Shown here piece by piece: positions 19,406 to 30,269 of a DNA stretch of 64,000 bases. This stretch comes from Pseudidiomarina atlantica. Lineage in GTDB: Bacteria > Pseudomonadota > Gammaproteobacteria > Enterobacterales > Alteromonadaceae. The notes under the pieces are model-generated. The model was not told the origin of the DNA and made no database searches. It saw only the letters and a program-made list of their open reading frames with translations. The translations under genes were made by a program, and so were the position numbers. Position 1 is the first letter of the stretch, and every line of letters begins with the position of its first letter. The stretch is taken from contig NZ_JPIN01000012.1 of assembly GCF_000753735.1 (NCBI RefSeq), positions 62,001 through 126,000 of the forward strand, written 5' to 3'.

Positions 19406-19856
19406 AGTCCTTCAGTAACTGGCGGACGTCTGCCAAAATGACGTCCTCCAGTTCTTTCTCGTAACCTTCACGCTCATCATCCATTTTGCGAATTTCACTT
19501 TTCGGATATTGCTTACGCGCCTCGTGGGTGGGCATGTGCTTGATTCGCTCATACATGGTATGCAGGCCTCGATAGCGTTCACTGTAAACCGGTTTCCCCT
19601 CTTCCACCCGTAAGTCTAGCAACACGACTAATCGCAACGCGCCCTCAGACAGCGCACACTGACCTTGGTCCATCGCTTTGGCGATGGTCACAATACTCTC
19701 GTGCAAACGCTCATTACGTTTCTGAATTGCCGCATCGCGGCGTTTATTCTGATCTTGTAACCGTCCTAGCAGGCGCCCAGCTACAAATGCCAGCACGGCG
19801 ACAATTATCACCGCGACCACAACTAATAGCCATGCCCACCATGGGAAATTACTCAT
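19398..19856 (-). CDS. DUF2489 family membrane-anchored protein
   Basis: The protein (152 residues from the ATG at 19856) has one N-terminal membrane helix ([19 protein letters not shown]) followed by a charged cytoplasmic helical domain typical of DUF2489, a gammaproteobacterial family of unknown function. Several in-frame ATGs lie upstream (19859-19874) because the reading frame crosses the GAT-repeat end of yihI. The 19856 start gives the smallest overlap with yihI and a normal n-region MSNFPWW. It is probably translated by coupling to yihI. Confidence 0.82.
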   Translation of the reverse strand: MSNFPWWAWLLVVVAVIIVAVLAFVAGRLLGRLQDQNKRRDAAIQKRNERLHESIVTIAKAMDQGQCALSEGALRLVVLLDLRVEEGKPVYSERYRGLHTMYERIKHMPTHEARKQYPKSEIRKMDDEREGYEKELEDVILADVRQLLKDFN

Positions 19857-20304
19857 CATCATCGTCCTCATCATCGTCGAAGTTTAACCCGAGCAACTCA
19901 GCGAGCTGCTCAAAACGCTCTGTTCGTTCGTCTACGTAACGTTCTTCGCTAGGGTTTAACTCATCGCCACTATCGATACGATCCAACAGTGTTTGCAGCC
20001 GTGTGTCGTTCTCGAGCGCGTGCAACTCGGCTTCTGCCGCAGCACGGTCAAAACTCGGCTGTGCTGCTACTTGCGTGTTGGCAGTGACCAAGGTAATCGG
20101 TTTTTTGCTGCCCAAACGTGCATCAGCTGTCGGTTTACCTGCTACCGTTTTAGCTGTTTGCTGTTGCGGATTAAAGCGCGAGCCGGGCTTGTGCCCTTTG
20201 CCTTTGTGCTTAGTCCCTTCTGGGGCTTTGCGTTGGACTTCATCTCTAGGCTTTTTGGAGGCTGCGAGCGGGCCAGTTTTGCGAGTCTTTTTCTTGCGCG
20301 TCAT
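19849..20304 (-). CDS. yihI: Der GTPase-activating protein YihI
   Basis: YihI stimulates the GTPase Der (EngA) and so modulates ribosome assembly. The 151-residue protein has a lysine/arginine-rich disordered N-terminus (MTRKKKTRKTG), a central conserved helical segment (LDRIDSGDELNPSEERYVDERTERFE region, about 106-131) and an acidic C-terminus of Asp/Glu. It is co-directional with, and overlaps, the DUF2489 gene. In other gammaproteobacteria yihI also lies near engB and polA, as here. Confidence 0.92.
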   Translation of the reverse strand: MTRKKKTRKTGPLAASKKPRDEVQRKAPEGTKHKGKGHKPGSRFNPQQQTAKTVAGKPTADARLGSKKPITLVTANTQVAAQPSFDRAAAEAELHALENDTRLQTLLDRIDSGDELNPSEERYVDERTERFEQLAELLGLNFDDDEDDDDE

Positions 20305-20369
20305 AGGTAGGCTTCATGTTGTGGCAAAAGATAATGCATAGTGTAACCGAGCAACGCAGAAAATAAAAA

Positions 20370-20389
20370 GGCGATGCCGAAGCATCGCC
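20370..20389 (-). terminator. Minus-strand terminator hairpin upstream of yihI
   Basis: GGCGATGC (20370-20377) pairs with GCATCGCC (20382-20389) around CGAA. Read on the minus strand it is followed by TTTTTATTTT, so it would end a leftward transcript. No leftward gene lies immediately to its right before the cytochrome c4 terminator, which leaves its client unexplained. Confidence 0.6.
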
Positions 20390-20781
20390 TAGTGTATTCT
20401 CTCTTACTCACACAGCGCACGTGCGATTCACGAGAACGGTTGTCAATTCATCCGTGTACTTTATTATAACTTCCGTGAGTTTTTTTATTGTTATTGTTAT
20501 CTTTTCGCGCATCAACCGAGCATTAGCTTTTGTTTTTATTTGCTTGGTTAAGGATGGCCTCCTGGCCTGTTGTTATTCCCTGGATTAAAAACGTAAGTTG
20601 CTTGGCAACCGTCAGAACTCGCTGTCTCAGCGGTTTCCCTAATCTTGAATGGCATTCAGACTACTGAATCGTCATTTTTTATCAATGATTTTTATGGTCT
20701 AAAAAAACTTTTTTTTATACCCATATGGTTTATGGGTTCATTTTTAAAGGCTTTCTTCGCGTTTTCTGTAACATAAAAACA
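20390..20781. other. Gene-free interval between yihI and cytochrome c4
   Basis: No open reading frame of convincing quality lies here. The interval is T-rich on the plus strand and contains several short hairpins (see the candidate RNA at 20560-20690). It is bounded by a minus-strand terminator on the left and the cytochrome c4 terminator on the right, and presumably also carries the yihI promoter. Confidence 0.6.
20560..20690 (+). ncRNA. Candidate structured small RNA
   Basis: Three small hairpins follow one another on the plus strand: GGCC-TCCT-GGCC (about 20557-20568), GTTGC-TTG-GCAAC (about 20597-20609) and CGCTG-TCT-CAGCG (about 20620-20632). Downstream there is an ATTCAG/CTGAAT stem and a run of T near 20675. 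The segment CCCTGGATT (20578-20586) plus GTAAGTT (20593-20599) recurs in the candidate RNA beside polA (23366-23443, minus strand). No promoter is clear, and this may be chance structure. Confidence 0.22.
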
Positions 20782-20811
20782 AAAAAAGCAGCACTCAGGT
20801 GCTGCTTTTTT
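20782..20811. terminator. Strong bidirectional terminator after cytochrome c4
   Basis: A 13-base stem (AAAAAAGCAGCAC with GTGCTGCTTTTTT) closes on the loop TCAG, with A and T tails for both strands. It ends the leftward cytochrome c4 transcript and would also end any rightward transcript from the interval to its left. Confidence 0.9.
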
Positions 20812-20829
20812 GTCCGCTTTTCGACAGTT

Positions 20830-21456
20830 TTAATACAGTCCAGCGAGGTATTGCGACAAAATTTCGATATCTTCGTCGGTCAGTTTCGCAGCTACATCAC
20901 GCATCATGCCGTTCATATCATTAGCTCGTGAACCATCGCGGAACATTTCAAGTTGCTGCGCAATATACGCCGGATGGTTGCCTGAGATATCTGGGAACTT
21001 CGCCAGCCCCATACCATCACCACGCGGGCCATGACAGGCAACACAAGCCGTTAAGCCACGCTCTTCATCGCCCCCCATGTACAACTTCTGTCCTGCGGCA
21101 ACCACATCTTCAGGAGCTGAACCTTGCATTGGATCTTGCGCGGCAAAGTAAGCAGATAAATCAGCGATGTCTTGATCACTCAAAGACGCTGCTTGCCCCT
21201 GCATAATGGCATTCGCACGGCCTTCTTCACCGCCGGTCTCACCCGCCAACTGATAATCGTGCAACTGCTTCATCAAATATGAAGCGTGCTGGCCATTTAG
21301 CTTCGGGTACATGTCTGACGGTGAATTCCCAGTAGGACCGTGACATGCAGCACACACCATTGATTTTTCCTTGCCGGCTTCTGCATCACCGGTCTGCGCC
21401 ATAACTGCGCCAGTAAGACCAAGATACAGCCCAACGAACATTGCAAGTTTTTTCAT
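20830..21456 (-). CDS. Dihaem cytochrome c4
   Basis: Cytochrome c4 is a periplasmic electron carrier feeding cytochrome c oxidases. The protein (208 residues from the ATG at 21456) has a signal peptide (MKKLAMFVGLYLGLTGAVMA) and two similar cytochrome c domains, each with one haem-binding motif (CAACH near residue 37 and CVACH near 137) and a later methionine ligand. An in-frame upstream start at 21507 is rejected because it adds a polar extension before the signal peptide. The gene diverges from engB, an arrangement also found in Vibrio. Confidence 0.95.
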   Translation of the reverse strand: MKKLAMFVGLYLGLTGAVMAQTGDAEAGKEKSMVCAACHGPTGNSPSDMYPKLNGQHASYLMKQLHDYQLAGETGGEEGRANAIMQGQAASLSDQDIADLSAYFAAQDPMQGSAPEDVVAAGQKLYMGGDEERGLTACVACHGPRGDGMGLAKFPDISGNHPAYIAQQLEMFRDGSRANDMNGMMRDVAAKLTDEDIEILSQYLAGLY

Positions 21457-21572
21457 GATCGAATTCTCTGCTCTGGAAAATGTTGTAACAGACGCTATTT
21501 TACACAAAACTTCTAAGGATTAAACGTCTAATCATGATAGTATACGCTTTCCTGTAAGGCTTTATAGACACT

Positions 21573-22187
21573 ATGACTGACGCAATCCTTAACTTCCAAC
21601 CGACCGTGTTCGTTACCAGCGCCGCAGACATTCGCCAATTGCCTGCTGATGAGGGCGTTGAAATCGCCTTTGCGGGTCGCTCAAATGCCGGTAAATCAAG
21701 CGCATTAAATACCTTAACGCGGCAGCGAAACTTAGCGCGTACCAGTAAAACGCCCGGACGCACGCAATTGATCAACGTGTTTGAGGTGTTACCTGGTAAA
21801 CGCTTAATCGATTTACCTGGTTACGGCTATGCGAAAGTCCCTCTTGCTGTTAAAGAGAAGTGGAATCGTGCTCTAAGCGAATATCTACAGAAACGTGAGT
21901 CCTTGCGTGGTTTGGTGTTATTGATGGACATTCGTCACCCATATCGCGATGTCGACCAAGAATTGTTGCATTGGGCGACGGCCTCAGAAATTCCTGTATT
22001 AATACTTTTAACTAAAGCTGACAAGTTAAAGCCCGGTGTGCGTAAAGCAACGCTTTTACAAGCCCGCGAAGCCGCTCTCGTGTTTGGTGGAGATGTCGCT
22101 GTCGAAATGTTCTCATCGCTAAATAAACTGGGCTTGCCGCAAGTTGAGGCGAAACTGTCCGAGTGGCTGATGGCTGATGCAGAGTGA
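21573..22187 (+). CDS. engB: Ribosome-biogenesis GTP-binding protein EngB (YihA)
   Basis: EngB is an essential GTPase in 50S subunit assembly. The 204-residue protein has the P-loop GRSNAGKSS near residues 34-42, the G3 motif [10 protein letters not shown] near 78-87 and the G4 motif TKAD near 148-151. The length matches the family. The stop codon lies inside the start region of the EamA gene (11-base overlap), so the two are probably co-transcribed. Confidence 0.97.
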   Translation: MTDAILNFQPTVFVTSAADIRQLPADEGVEIAFAGRSNAGKSSALNTLTRQRNLARTSKTPGRTQLINVFEVLPGKRLIDLPGYGYAKVPLAVKEKWNRALSEYLQKRESLRGLVLLMDIRHPYRDVDQELLHWATASEIPVLILLTKADKLKPGVRKATLLQAREAALVFGGDVAVEMFSSLNKLGLPQVEAKLSEWLMADAE

Positions 22188-23079
22188 TGTACCACCGCTA
22201 AAAGCTTGGTTATTACTCGGCCTACTCGCGCTGATTTGGGGTAGCTCGTTTCTGTTGATAAAAAAAGGCTTGCTCGGTTTTAGCCCCGACCAACTGGCCG
22301 CTATCCGCATTGCTTCAGCTGGTTTTTTCTTGCTGCCCTTTATTCTCCGACGGTTTAAAACCGTTCGCGCGCACCACTGGCCCAAGTTGATATCAGTAGG
22401 CTTAGTCGGCAGCTTTATTCCTGCTTTCTTGTTTGCCTTTGCGCAAACCCAGTTACCCTCTGGGGTGACAGGAGTACTGAATACCTTTACGCCGCTTGCG
22501 ACACTCATCATTGGCGTACTGATTTTTAAGCAAACCGCGCGTTCGCAACAGTGGATCGGCGTGGTGATCGGTTTGGTGGGTACGGTGCTGCTGGTGACCG
22601 CAAGTGCTAACGGTGATCTTGAGTTCAATCGCTTCGGTTTACTGATTATTGCTGCGACGATTTGTTATGGTCTGAATCTCAATCTGATTAAACACCATAT
22701 TCCCGATCTTGGCGCTCTCACGATTACCGGTGTTTCATTGTTCTTGGTCGCACCCCCCGCACTTCTCTATCTATTGTTCGCGACGCCTTTCGCAGAGCAA
22801 GTAACGGTGGCAGACAATTGGTTCCCGTTGGCGGCGATTCTCGTGTTAGGAATCGTTGGCACCTCTTTGGCGCTTATCATTTTTAACACGGTAGTGAAAA
22901 TGACCGATACCACCTTTACCAGTTCGGTAACTTATCTAATCCCCATCGTTGCCCTCATTCTTGGTATTCTTGACGGTGAACCCTTCTACCTGCAACACGG
23001 ATTTGGCATGGCCGCTATTTTAGGTGGTGTTTGGATCGCCAACCGCCGCAAAAAGCAGCCGTTCAATACCCAACGATAA
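22177..23079 (+). CDS. EamA/DMT-family permease
   Basis: The 300-residue inner-membrane protein has about ten hydrophobic helices in two EamA repeats, with the typical opening [16 protein letters not shown]. It ends with the basic cytoplasmic tail NRRKKQP. Members export small metabolites such as amino acids, but the substrate cannot be deduced. It overlaps engB by 11 bases in another frame and is probably translated by coupling. Confidence 0.9.
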   Translation: MQSDVPPLKAWLLLGLLALIWGSSFLLIKKGLLGFSPDQLAAIRIASAGFFLLPFILRRFKTVRAHHWPKLISVGLVGSFIPAFLFAFAQTQLPSGVTGVLNTFTPLATLIIGVLIFKQTARSQQWIGVVIGLVGTVLLVTASANGDLEFNRFGLLIIAATICYGLNLNLIKHHIPDLGALTITGVSLFLVAPPALLYLLFATPFAEQVTVADNWFPLAAILVLGIVGTSLALIIFNTVVKMTDTTFTSSVTYLIPIVALILGILDGEPFYLQHGFGMAAILGGVWIANRRKKQPFNTQR

Positions 23080-23178
23080 TTGCAAAACAGTCGCCATCGT
23101 CTACTTTTAAATCGACTCGTCTAGTTGTCCTGTCACTGCTGTTCCTAATTTCCTATTCAAATAACAGGAGACTGCAGT

Positions 23179-23361
23179 ATGGATCGTAAATTTTTACTTT
23201 CGGCTTTTATCTATGGTTTGCTCGGTTTGTTTATCTTGTACGGTGGATACACGGCGCGCGAGACCGTTGAGCCCTTGCTCGGATGAGCTTCAATCATTTC
23301 ATTAGTGGCGTTTGTGTTAATGGGATGGATGCTAGTTAGACAAGCTGGAAATTCATCTTGA
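23179..23361 (+). pseudogene. Small two-helix membrane protein interrupted by an in-frame UGA
   Basis: An ATG at 23179 preceded by AGGAG (8 bases) opens a frame of 35 codons that ends at TGA (23284-23286). The first part begins MDRKFLLSAFIYGLLGLFIL and is a membrane helix. The same frame continues without other stops for 24 more codons to TGA at 23359-23361 and encodes a second helix (ASIISLVAFVLMGWMLVRQ). Together they look like one two-helix protein of about 60 residues split by a single stop. It could be a pseudogene, a 35-residue protein, or a readthrough product. No homologue is recognised. Confidence 0.5.
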
Positions 23362-23365
23362 GCCA

Positions 23366-23443
23366 GAAAAGAAAAAGCCCAGCCAGTGGCCGGGCAAAAA
23401 ACTTACAATCCAGGGAGAGAACATCTCTGAAAGGACTTCGCAA
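23366..23443 (-). ncRNA. Candidate small RNA downstream of polA (Spot 42-like position)
   Basis: The minus strand just downstream of polA carries a stem-loop AGAGA-TGT-TCTCT (23416-23428) and a G/C-rich hairpin (23377-23395) followed by TTTTTCTTTTC, a Rho-independent terminator on that strand. A possible promoter is TTGAAA (23477-23472) with a 16-base spacer and TATTTG (23455-23450). In enteric bacteria and vibrios Spot 42 RNA (spf) lies at this place, and the motif AGATGTTCT seen here also occurs in Spot 42. The rest of the sequence does not clearly match, so the identity is tentative. Confidence 0.35.
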
Positions 23444-23578
23444 ACAGAGCAAATAACTCGTTTAATGCGCCTTTCAATAATTCAGACTGGTCATTTTTTG
23501 ATAAGTTCAAAAAAAAATAAAAAAATCTGAATTTGTTGTGAAAGCCAACGCTAGCATGCCTCTCAGCTTAGCTCTAGG

Positions 23579-26350
23579 TTAATGCGCTTCATCCCAATTG
23601 AGCCCGACGCCTGCTTCGGCAATCAATGGCACATCAAGTTTCACCGCACCTTCCATCAATTCGACGAGCTTTTGCTGTAATGGTTCAACTTGATCCTCTT
23701 TTATTTCGAAAACCAATTCATCATGAACCTGCATGATCATCCATGCTTCCTCCTGCGGTACGTTTGCGCGCAAATAATCAGCTACTTTGATCATTGCGTA
23801 CTTAATGATATCGGCCGCGGTTCCTTGCATCGGTGCATTAATTGCAGCGCGTTCGGCGGCTTTACGGCGGGCTCCATTTTGCGCACGGATTTCCGGTAGC
23901 TGTAGTCGTCGACCGAACAGCGTTTCAACGTAACCGTCGCGCTTCGCTTGTTGCCGCGTGCGCTCCATATAATCTTGCACGCCAGGGAAGCGCTCAAAGT
24001 ATTTTTCCATGTATTGCTGAGCTTCATGCCGCGGAATGTCCAGTTGGCGTGCCAAACCAAAAGCAGACATGCCATAAATAAGCCCAAAGTTGACCGCTTT
24101 CGCGCGACGGCGCTGCTCACTCGTCACCGACTCAAGATCGACACCAAAAACCTCTGCCGCCGTCGCCTTATGAATGTCGCGGCCCTTCGAGAACGCCTCG
24201 ACCAAATTCTTGTCTTGCGACAGATGCGCCATAATGCGTAATTCGATTTGGCTATAGTCGATAGCCATAATCCGATAACCTGCGGGCGCGGTAAATGCCT
24301 TACGAACACGCCGTCCAGCTTCGGTTCGAATCGGAATATTCTGCAGATTAGGATCGCTCGATGACAGGCGTCCAGTCGCAGTTACCGCCTGATGATACGA
24401 GGTATGTATACGGCCAGTGCGCGGATTTACCATTTTGGGTAGCTTGTCCGTGTAGGTCGACTTCAACTTACTCAAGCCGCGATGGCGCATAATGACATCA
24501 GGCAACGGATAATCGAGCGCCAACTCCTGTAATACATCTTCTGCAGTTGATGGTGCGCCTTTCGGCGTTTTCTTGATAATCGGTAACTCGAGTTTCTCGA
24601 ACAAAATGGCTTGCAATTGCTTCGGCGAGCCCAAGTTGAACTCTTCACCAGCAATGGTATAAGCCTGTTCTTCGAGTCGCGCTAACTCGAGCGCGATTTC
24701 ATTGCTTTGCTTCGCTAACAATTGGGCATCAATTTGCACTCCATGCTGTTCCATATCGACCAGAATAGGCACTAATGGCAGCTCAATGTCCGTCAAAACT
24801 TTTAACAGCTTGGCGTCTTGGCTGACTTCACCCCAGAGTTTTTCGTGCAAACGCCATGTCACATCCGCGTCTTCAGCCGCGTAAGGAGCAGCTTCTTCAA
24901 GACCGATTTGATTAAACGTGAGCTGTTTCGCGCCTTTACCGGCAATATCCTCAAACGAAATCGGCCGATGGCCTAAGTACTGTAAGCTAAGCGTGTCCAT
25001 GTCATGCCGCGAGCCAACGCTATTAAAGACATAAGACGCGAGCATCGTATCGTTGGCGATGCCGCTTAGGCGAATATCATAGCGGCGAAGAATATGGCTG
25101 TCGTATTTTAAGTTTTGTCCGACTTTACCAATGCTTGCGCTTTCGAGCAGCGGCTTCAATTGCGTGAGCACCCAACCACGATCCAGCTGTTCCGGAGCAC
25201 CAGGGTAGTCATGCGCTACTGGAACATAAGCCGCTTCCCCCGCTCTGACGGCGAAAGATACACCGACTAATTCAGCTTCCATGTAATTTAAGCTGGTGGT
25301 TTCAGTATCGAAGGCAAAACATTTTGCTTGCTGCAGCTTCTCTAGCCACGTAATAAAAGCTTTTTTGTCGGTGATGACCTGATAATCAGCATCTACCTTT
25401 TTTGCCGGTTCCGTCGTCTGTTGTTGTTTTGCTTGCGTCGTTACCGGACCTTCTTGCAATACTTCATCGAGCCAACGCCGGAACTCACACTGTTTGTAAA
25501 GTTCAATCAACTGCTCACGATCAGGCTCTGAAATGACCAGCTCTTCAGGCTCTATACCATCAAGCTCAACATCGAGTTTAATGGTGGCCAGTTCCCGCGA
25601 CAACATAAGCTGGTCTTTGTATTCAAGCAGCTTTTCCGGCATGCTTTTAGCACCGCGAAAACCAAGCTCAACAACGGCTTCTGGTCGTTCATACATAGCA
25701 TCTATCGAGTGCATCCCTTGCAGCATGGCTAAAGCCGTTTTTTCACCGACCTTCGGCAAACCTGGGATATTGTCAGAGCTATCTCCCATGAGTGCTAGAT
25801 AATCGATAATTTGCTCTGGTTTGACGCCATATTTAGCAACCACACCATCGCTATCGAGCAAGGTGTCGGTCATCGTGTTGATCAGCATCACATGCTCATT
25901 GACCAACTGCGCCATATCTTTATCACCGGTACTGATCAGGGTAAAACGCCCCTGTTCACCAGCTTGGCGTGCGAGCGTCCCGATCACATCATCAGCCTCT
26001 ACATTGTCGATACACAGTAACGGCAACCCTAAAGCTTTCACAATGGCGTGCAGTGGTGCAATTTGTGAACGCAAGTCGTCGGGCATCGGTGGTCGGTTGG
26101 CTTTGTATTCCGCGTACATATCGTTGCGAAAAGTCTTACCTTTGGCATCGAACACCACCGCCATATGTGACGGCTGGTATTTCTTTATCAAGCTACGCAG
26201 CATGTTGACGACGCCGTAGATAGCGCCAGTCGGCTCACCGGCCGAATTGGTAAGGTGCGGAGGCGCGTAAAACGCTCGAAAGAGATACGAAGATCCATCC
26301 ACAAGAATAAACGGATTTGCGGGCACTTCTGGGTTTGTCTTGCTAGCCAT
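23579..26350 (-). CDS. polA: DNA polymerase I
   Basis: The 923-residue protein is full length for Pol I, which removes primers and fills gaps in replication and repair. All three domains are intact. The N-terminal 5'-3' exonuclease opens with [12 protein letters not shown]. The 3'-5' proofreading domain has its acidic residues ([17 protein letters not shown] and [10 protein letters not shown]). The polymerase domain has motif A DYSQIELR and motif C VHDELVFE. The gene runs leftward with a DnaA box and a small palindrome about 100 bases upstream and a candidate small RNA downstream. Confidence 0.98.
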   Translation of the reverse strand: MASKTNPEVPANPFILVDGSSYLFRAFYAPPHLTNSAGEPTGAIYGVVNMLRSLIKKYQPSHMAVVFDAKGKTFRNDMYAEYKANRPPMPDDLRSQIAPLHAIVKALGLPLLCIDNVEADDVIGTLARQAGEQGRFTLISTGDKDMAQLVNEHVMLINTMTDTLLDSDGVVAKYGVKPEQIIDYLALMGDSSDNIPGLPKVGEKTALAMLQGMHSIDAMYERPEAVVELGFRGAKSMPEKLLEYKDQLMLSRELATIKLDVELDGIEPEELVISEPDREQLIELYKQCEFRRWLDEVLQEGPVTTQAKQQQTTEPAKKVDADYQVITDKKAFITWLEKLQQAKCFAFDTETTSLNYMEAELVGVSFAVRAGEAAYVPVAHDYPGAPEQLDRGWVLTQLKPLLESASIGKVGQNLKYDSHILRRYDIRLSGIANDTMLASYVFNSVGSRHDMDTLSLQYLGHRPISFEDIAGKGAKQLTFNQIGLEEAAPYAAEDADVTWRLHEKLWGEVSQDAKLLKVLTDIELPLVPILVDMEQHGVQIDAQLLAKQSNEIALELARLEEQAYTIAGEEFNLGSPKQLQAILFEKLELPIIKKTPKGAPSTAEDVLQELALDYPLPDVIMRHRGLSKLKSTYTDKLPKMVNPRTGRIHTSYHQAVTATGRLSSSDPNLQNIPIRTEAGRRVRKAFTAPAGYRIMAIDYSQIELRIMAHLSQDKNLVEAFSKGRDIHKATAAEVFGVDLESVTSEQRRRAKAVNFGLIYGMSAFGLARQLDIPRHEAQQYMEKYFERFPGVQDYMERTRQQAKRDGYVETLFGRRLQLPEIRAQNGARRKAAERAAINAPMQGTAADIIKYAMIKVADYLRANVPQEEAWMIMQVHDELVFEIKEDQVEPLQQKLVELMEGAVKLDVPLIAEAGVGLNWDEAH

Positions 26351-26892
26351 AATAGCTCACTGCAGGTTGCGGATTCAGATAGGGGTAAGCATGCCACAGG
26401 CGGTTGATGGGCGCTAGTTCAAGCATTGGAGGATAGTGTGCATATACTGTGGATAAGTCTGTTGACAACAGCACTGATAGCCGCAAACCGAGAGACGGAG
26501 TTGCAGCAGGATAGATTAAAAAACTCTTTTATTACAGGGGGTTATTCTTAGATAAAACCCTGACAGCTTTGTTTTTTTTATTTTGTGTCAGTTGTGGAAA
26601 CTGATCTTAAAACTGGACTCTGCCGTAACTCATCATACTGATAACGAACTGGTTGGCGAATCCTTGGTCGATCACTGTTTGTTTTTTCGACCGGAGATTA
26701 AGACTACCACAAAGTTTCATGAAAACCAGTTTTTGAATCATCTTTTTTAGTATGTTTTTCGCATATAAAAGTAATCCATTAGATGAATAGGTAATCAGAA
26801 AAAGTTCTTGATGTTTACTATGAAGATCGTCATATTAGAACTGCTTTGCATACTTTTCATGCACGTTAGTTGATTCAGATGGGAATCGAGAT
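26351..26892. other. 542-base gene-free interval between polA and a small hypothetical gene
   Basis: The interval separates the divergent polA and the gene at 26893. I see a perfect DnaA box (26448-26456), a palindrome (26459-26471) and an A/T-rich half toward the right end that presumably holds the promoter of the small gene. There is no convincing reading frame or clear terminator. Confidence 0.6.
26448..26471. promoter_or_regulatory. DnaA box and adjacent palindrome upstream of polA
   Basis: TGTGGATAA at 26448-26456 is an exact match to the complement of the strict DnaA box TTATCCACA. Two bases further on lies the 13-base palindrome CTGTTGACAACAG (26459-26471). Both are about 100 bases upstream of the polA start. 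DnaA has been reported to stimulate polA expression in E. coli, so a regulatory role is plausible. Confidence 0.5.
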
Positions 26893-27159
26893 ATGAAGGC
26901 AATGATCAGTGAAAACGTTGTAAAACCGGTGCGTGAACGTCGACGTGGTTTGTTCGATGCGACTCAGTGGTGGGAACGTTTGTCGATGGACCAAAAATTT
27001 GGTGTCTATCAACTAGCGAAATTCGGTTATGAGCTCGCATTTATTCGTAACCTCGCCGATGCAGGCCCACTCGCGGTAGTGCGTCGTAATCAGGATTACG
27101 CAACGGTCAGTCACTCTGGCGAAGTTAATCTCCGCCCTAATATTGTTATCCGCGACTAA
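26893..27159 (+). CDS. Small hypothetical protein (88 aa)
   Basis: The 88-residue protein has a basic N-terminus (RERRRGLFDATQWWERL), a helical middle containing MDQKFGVYQLAKFGYELAFIRN, and a short beta-like C-terminus ending NIVIRD. I recall similar small cytoplasmic proteins in marine gammaproteobacteria but no named function. The start has GAATCGAG upstream, which gives a moderate ribosome binding site. It stands alone behind a 540-base interval, and its 3' end overlaps the convergent aroE by 14 bases. Codon use resembles the neighbours, so it is likely real. Confidence 0.7.
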   Translation: MKAMISENVVKPVRERRRGLFDATQWWERLSMDQKFGVYQLAKFGYELAFIRNLADAGPLAVVRRNQDYATVSHSGEVNLRPNIVIRD

Positions 27160-27974
27160 CGAGCTGCCGACGAACCTTTTCGGTATTTGGCAGCATTCCT
27201 TCATGCCATAGCGCAAATGCCGTGGCAGCTTGTTCTATCAGCATTCCTAAGCCATCAGCCGTTTTCGCGACACCCGCACGCTGAGCTCGTTGCATGAAAA
27301 CCGTGTCGGTTTTTGCGTACATCATATCGTAAGCGAGTGCCGCACCCTCAAACCAAGAATCATGAACCGCAAGGTGCTGCTGTCCTAAGGATGCCGATGT
27401 TGCATTCACCAGCAAGTAGTCACCGGCCTGCCAAGAGCTCGGTCTTTGTTGGTTTAGATCTGCAAATTCAAGTCCCTGCAGGCCAACAAAGCGTTGCTGT
27501 AATTCCGTCACCTTAGCCGAGGTACGGTTCGTCATCGCTACTTCCATCCCACTCTTTTGTAGCGACTCAATGACACCCGCCGCAGCACCGCCTGCACCAA
27601 TAATCAAAACCTTTGCAGCAGGTCGCTCTCGCTGGGTAATAAAGCGCAGATCATTCAGCAATCCAGCGCCATCTGTTGTATCGCCAAGCAATTGGCCGCA
27701 GCCGAGTGGAATGAGTGTGTTCACTGCGCCCGCGCGCGCGGCACGATCGGTCAGATGCGTCACCAGCTGTGCCGTTTGTTGCTTAAAGGGTACGGTGACA
27801 TTCGCCCCTGCACCGCCGCTACGAAAAAACGCTGCCACGTGCTGAGCAAATGTAGCCTTTGATGCTAAACTGCGGGTATATTGCAGCTCAACCCCAAACT
27901 GCTGAGCAAAAGCTTGGTGAATTTGCGGTGATAAGCTGTGTGAAATCGGATTACCAAAGACTGTAAAATGCTTC

Positions 27975-27976
<2 letters not shown>
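27146..27976 (-). CDS. aroE: Shikimate dehydrogenase
   Basis: AroE reduces 3-dehydroshikimate with NADPH in aromatic amino acid synthesis. The 276-residue protein has the substrate-binding start GNPISHSLSP near residues 8-17, the catalytic lysine in VPFKQQTAQL near 62-71, and the nucleotide-binding GAGGAAAGV near 127-135 followed by NRTSAK. The start codon is canonical for the family. It overlaps the start codon of the divergent haemoglobin gene in the tetranucleotide CATG, so its promoter must lie within that gene. No strong ribosome binding site is visible (only AAGAAA). Confidence 0.96.
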
Positions 27977-29858
<1,882 letters not shown>

Positions 29859-29873
29859 CTTTACCCTCGTCGA

Positions 29874-30269
29874 CTAACGTATTTTAGATTTGTAATCGCA
29901 ATCTGGATTACCACAAATCAAACGCTCACCCGCATTGGTTTTCTTGCGCAACAATATCGGATAATCGCAACTAGGACAGGATTCTGCCACAGGTGGCAAC
30001 GGAACGGAAAACTTACATTTTGGATAGCCGTCGCAGGCATAAAAAGAATGACCAAAGCGACTCGTTTTCTGCACCAGCTTGCCTTGCTTGCATTCAGGGC
30101 ACGAAACATCAGTGCCAGGGTCGAAATCCGCTGATGTCATGTAATCGCATTCGGGATAACCGCTACAACCAACAAAAAGGCCGAACCGGCCTTTCTTCAG
30201 TTGCAGTTCTCGCTGGCACCGGGGGCAAGGAACGCCCAGTGGTTGTGGCTCAAGGAAGTTGTCGGTCAT
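29874..30269 (-). CDS. yrdD: Topoisomerase-type zinc-finger protein YrdD
   Basis: The 131-residue protein consists of three C4 zinc ribbons like those at the C-terminus of topoisomerase I: Cys pairs at CPRC/CSGYPEC, CPEC/CDGYPKC and CPSC/CGNPDC. It probably binds single-stranded nucleic acid. The cellular role is not known. It is slightly shorter than the E. coli protein of this name. It directly abuts smg with no gap. Confidence 0.9.
   Translation of the reverse strand: MTDNFLEPQPLGVPCPRCQRELQLKKGRFGLFVGCSGYPECDYMTSADFDPGTDVSCPECKQGKLVQKTSRFGHSFYACDGYPKCKFSVPLPPVAESCPSCDYPILLRKKTNAGERLICGNPDCDYKSKIR

Noticed and set aside
23284-23286. Selenocysteine at the in-frame UGA
   Set aside because: No suitable hairpin directly follows the UGA, the residue would sit between two membrane helices, and no selenocysteine genes are in the window.
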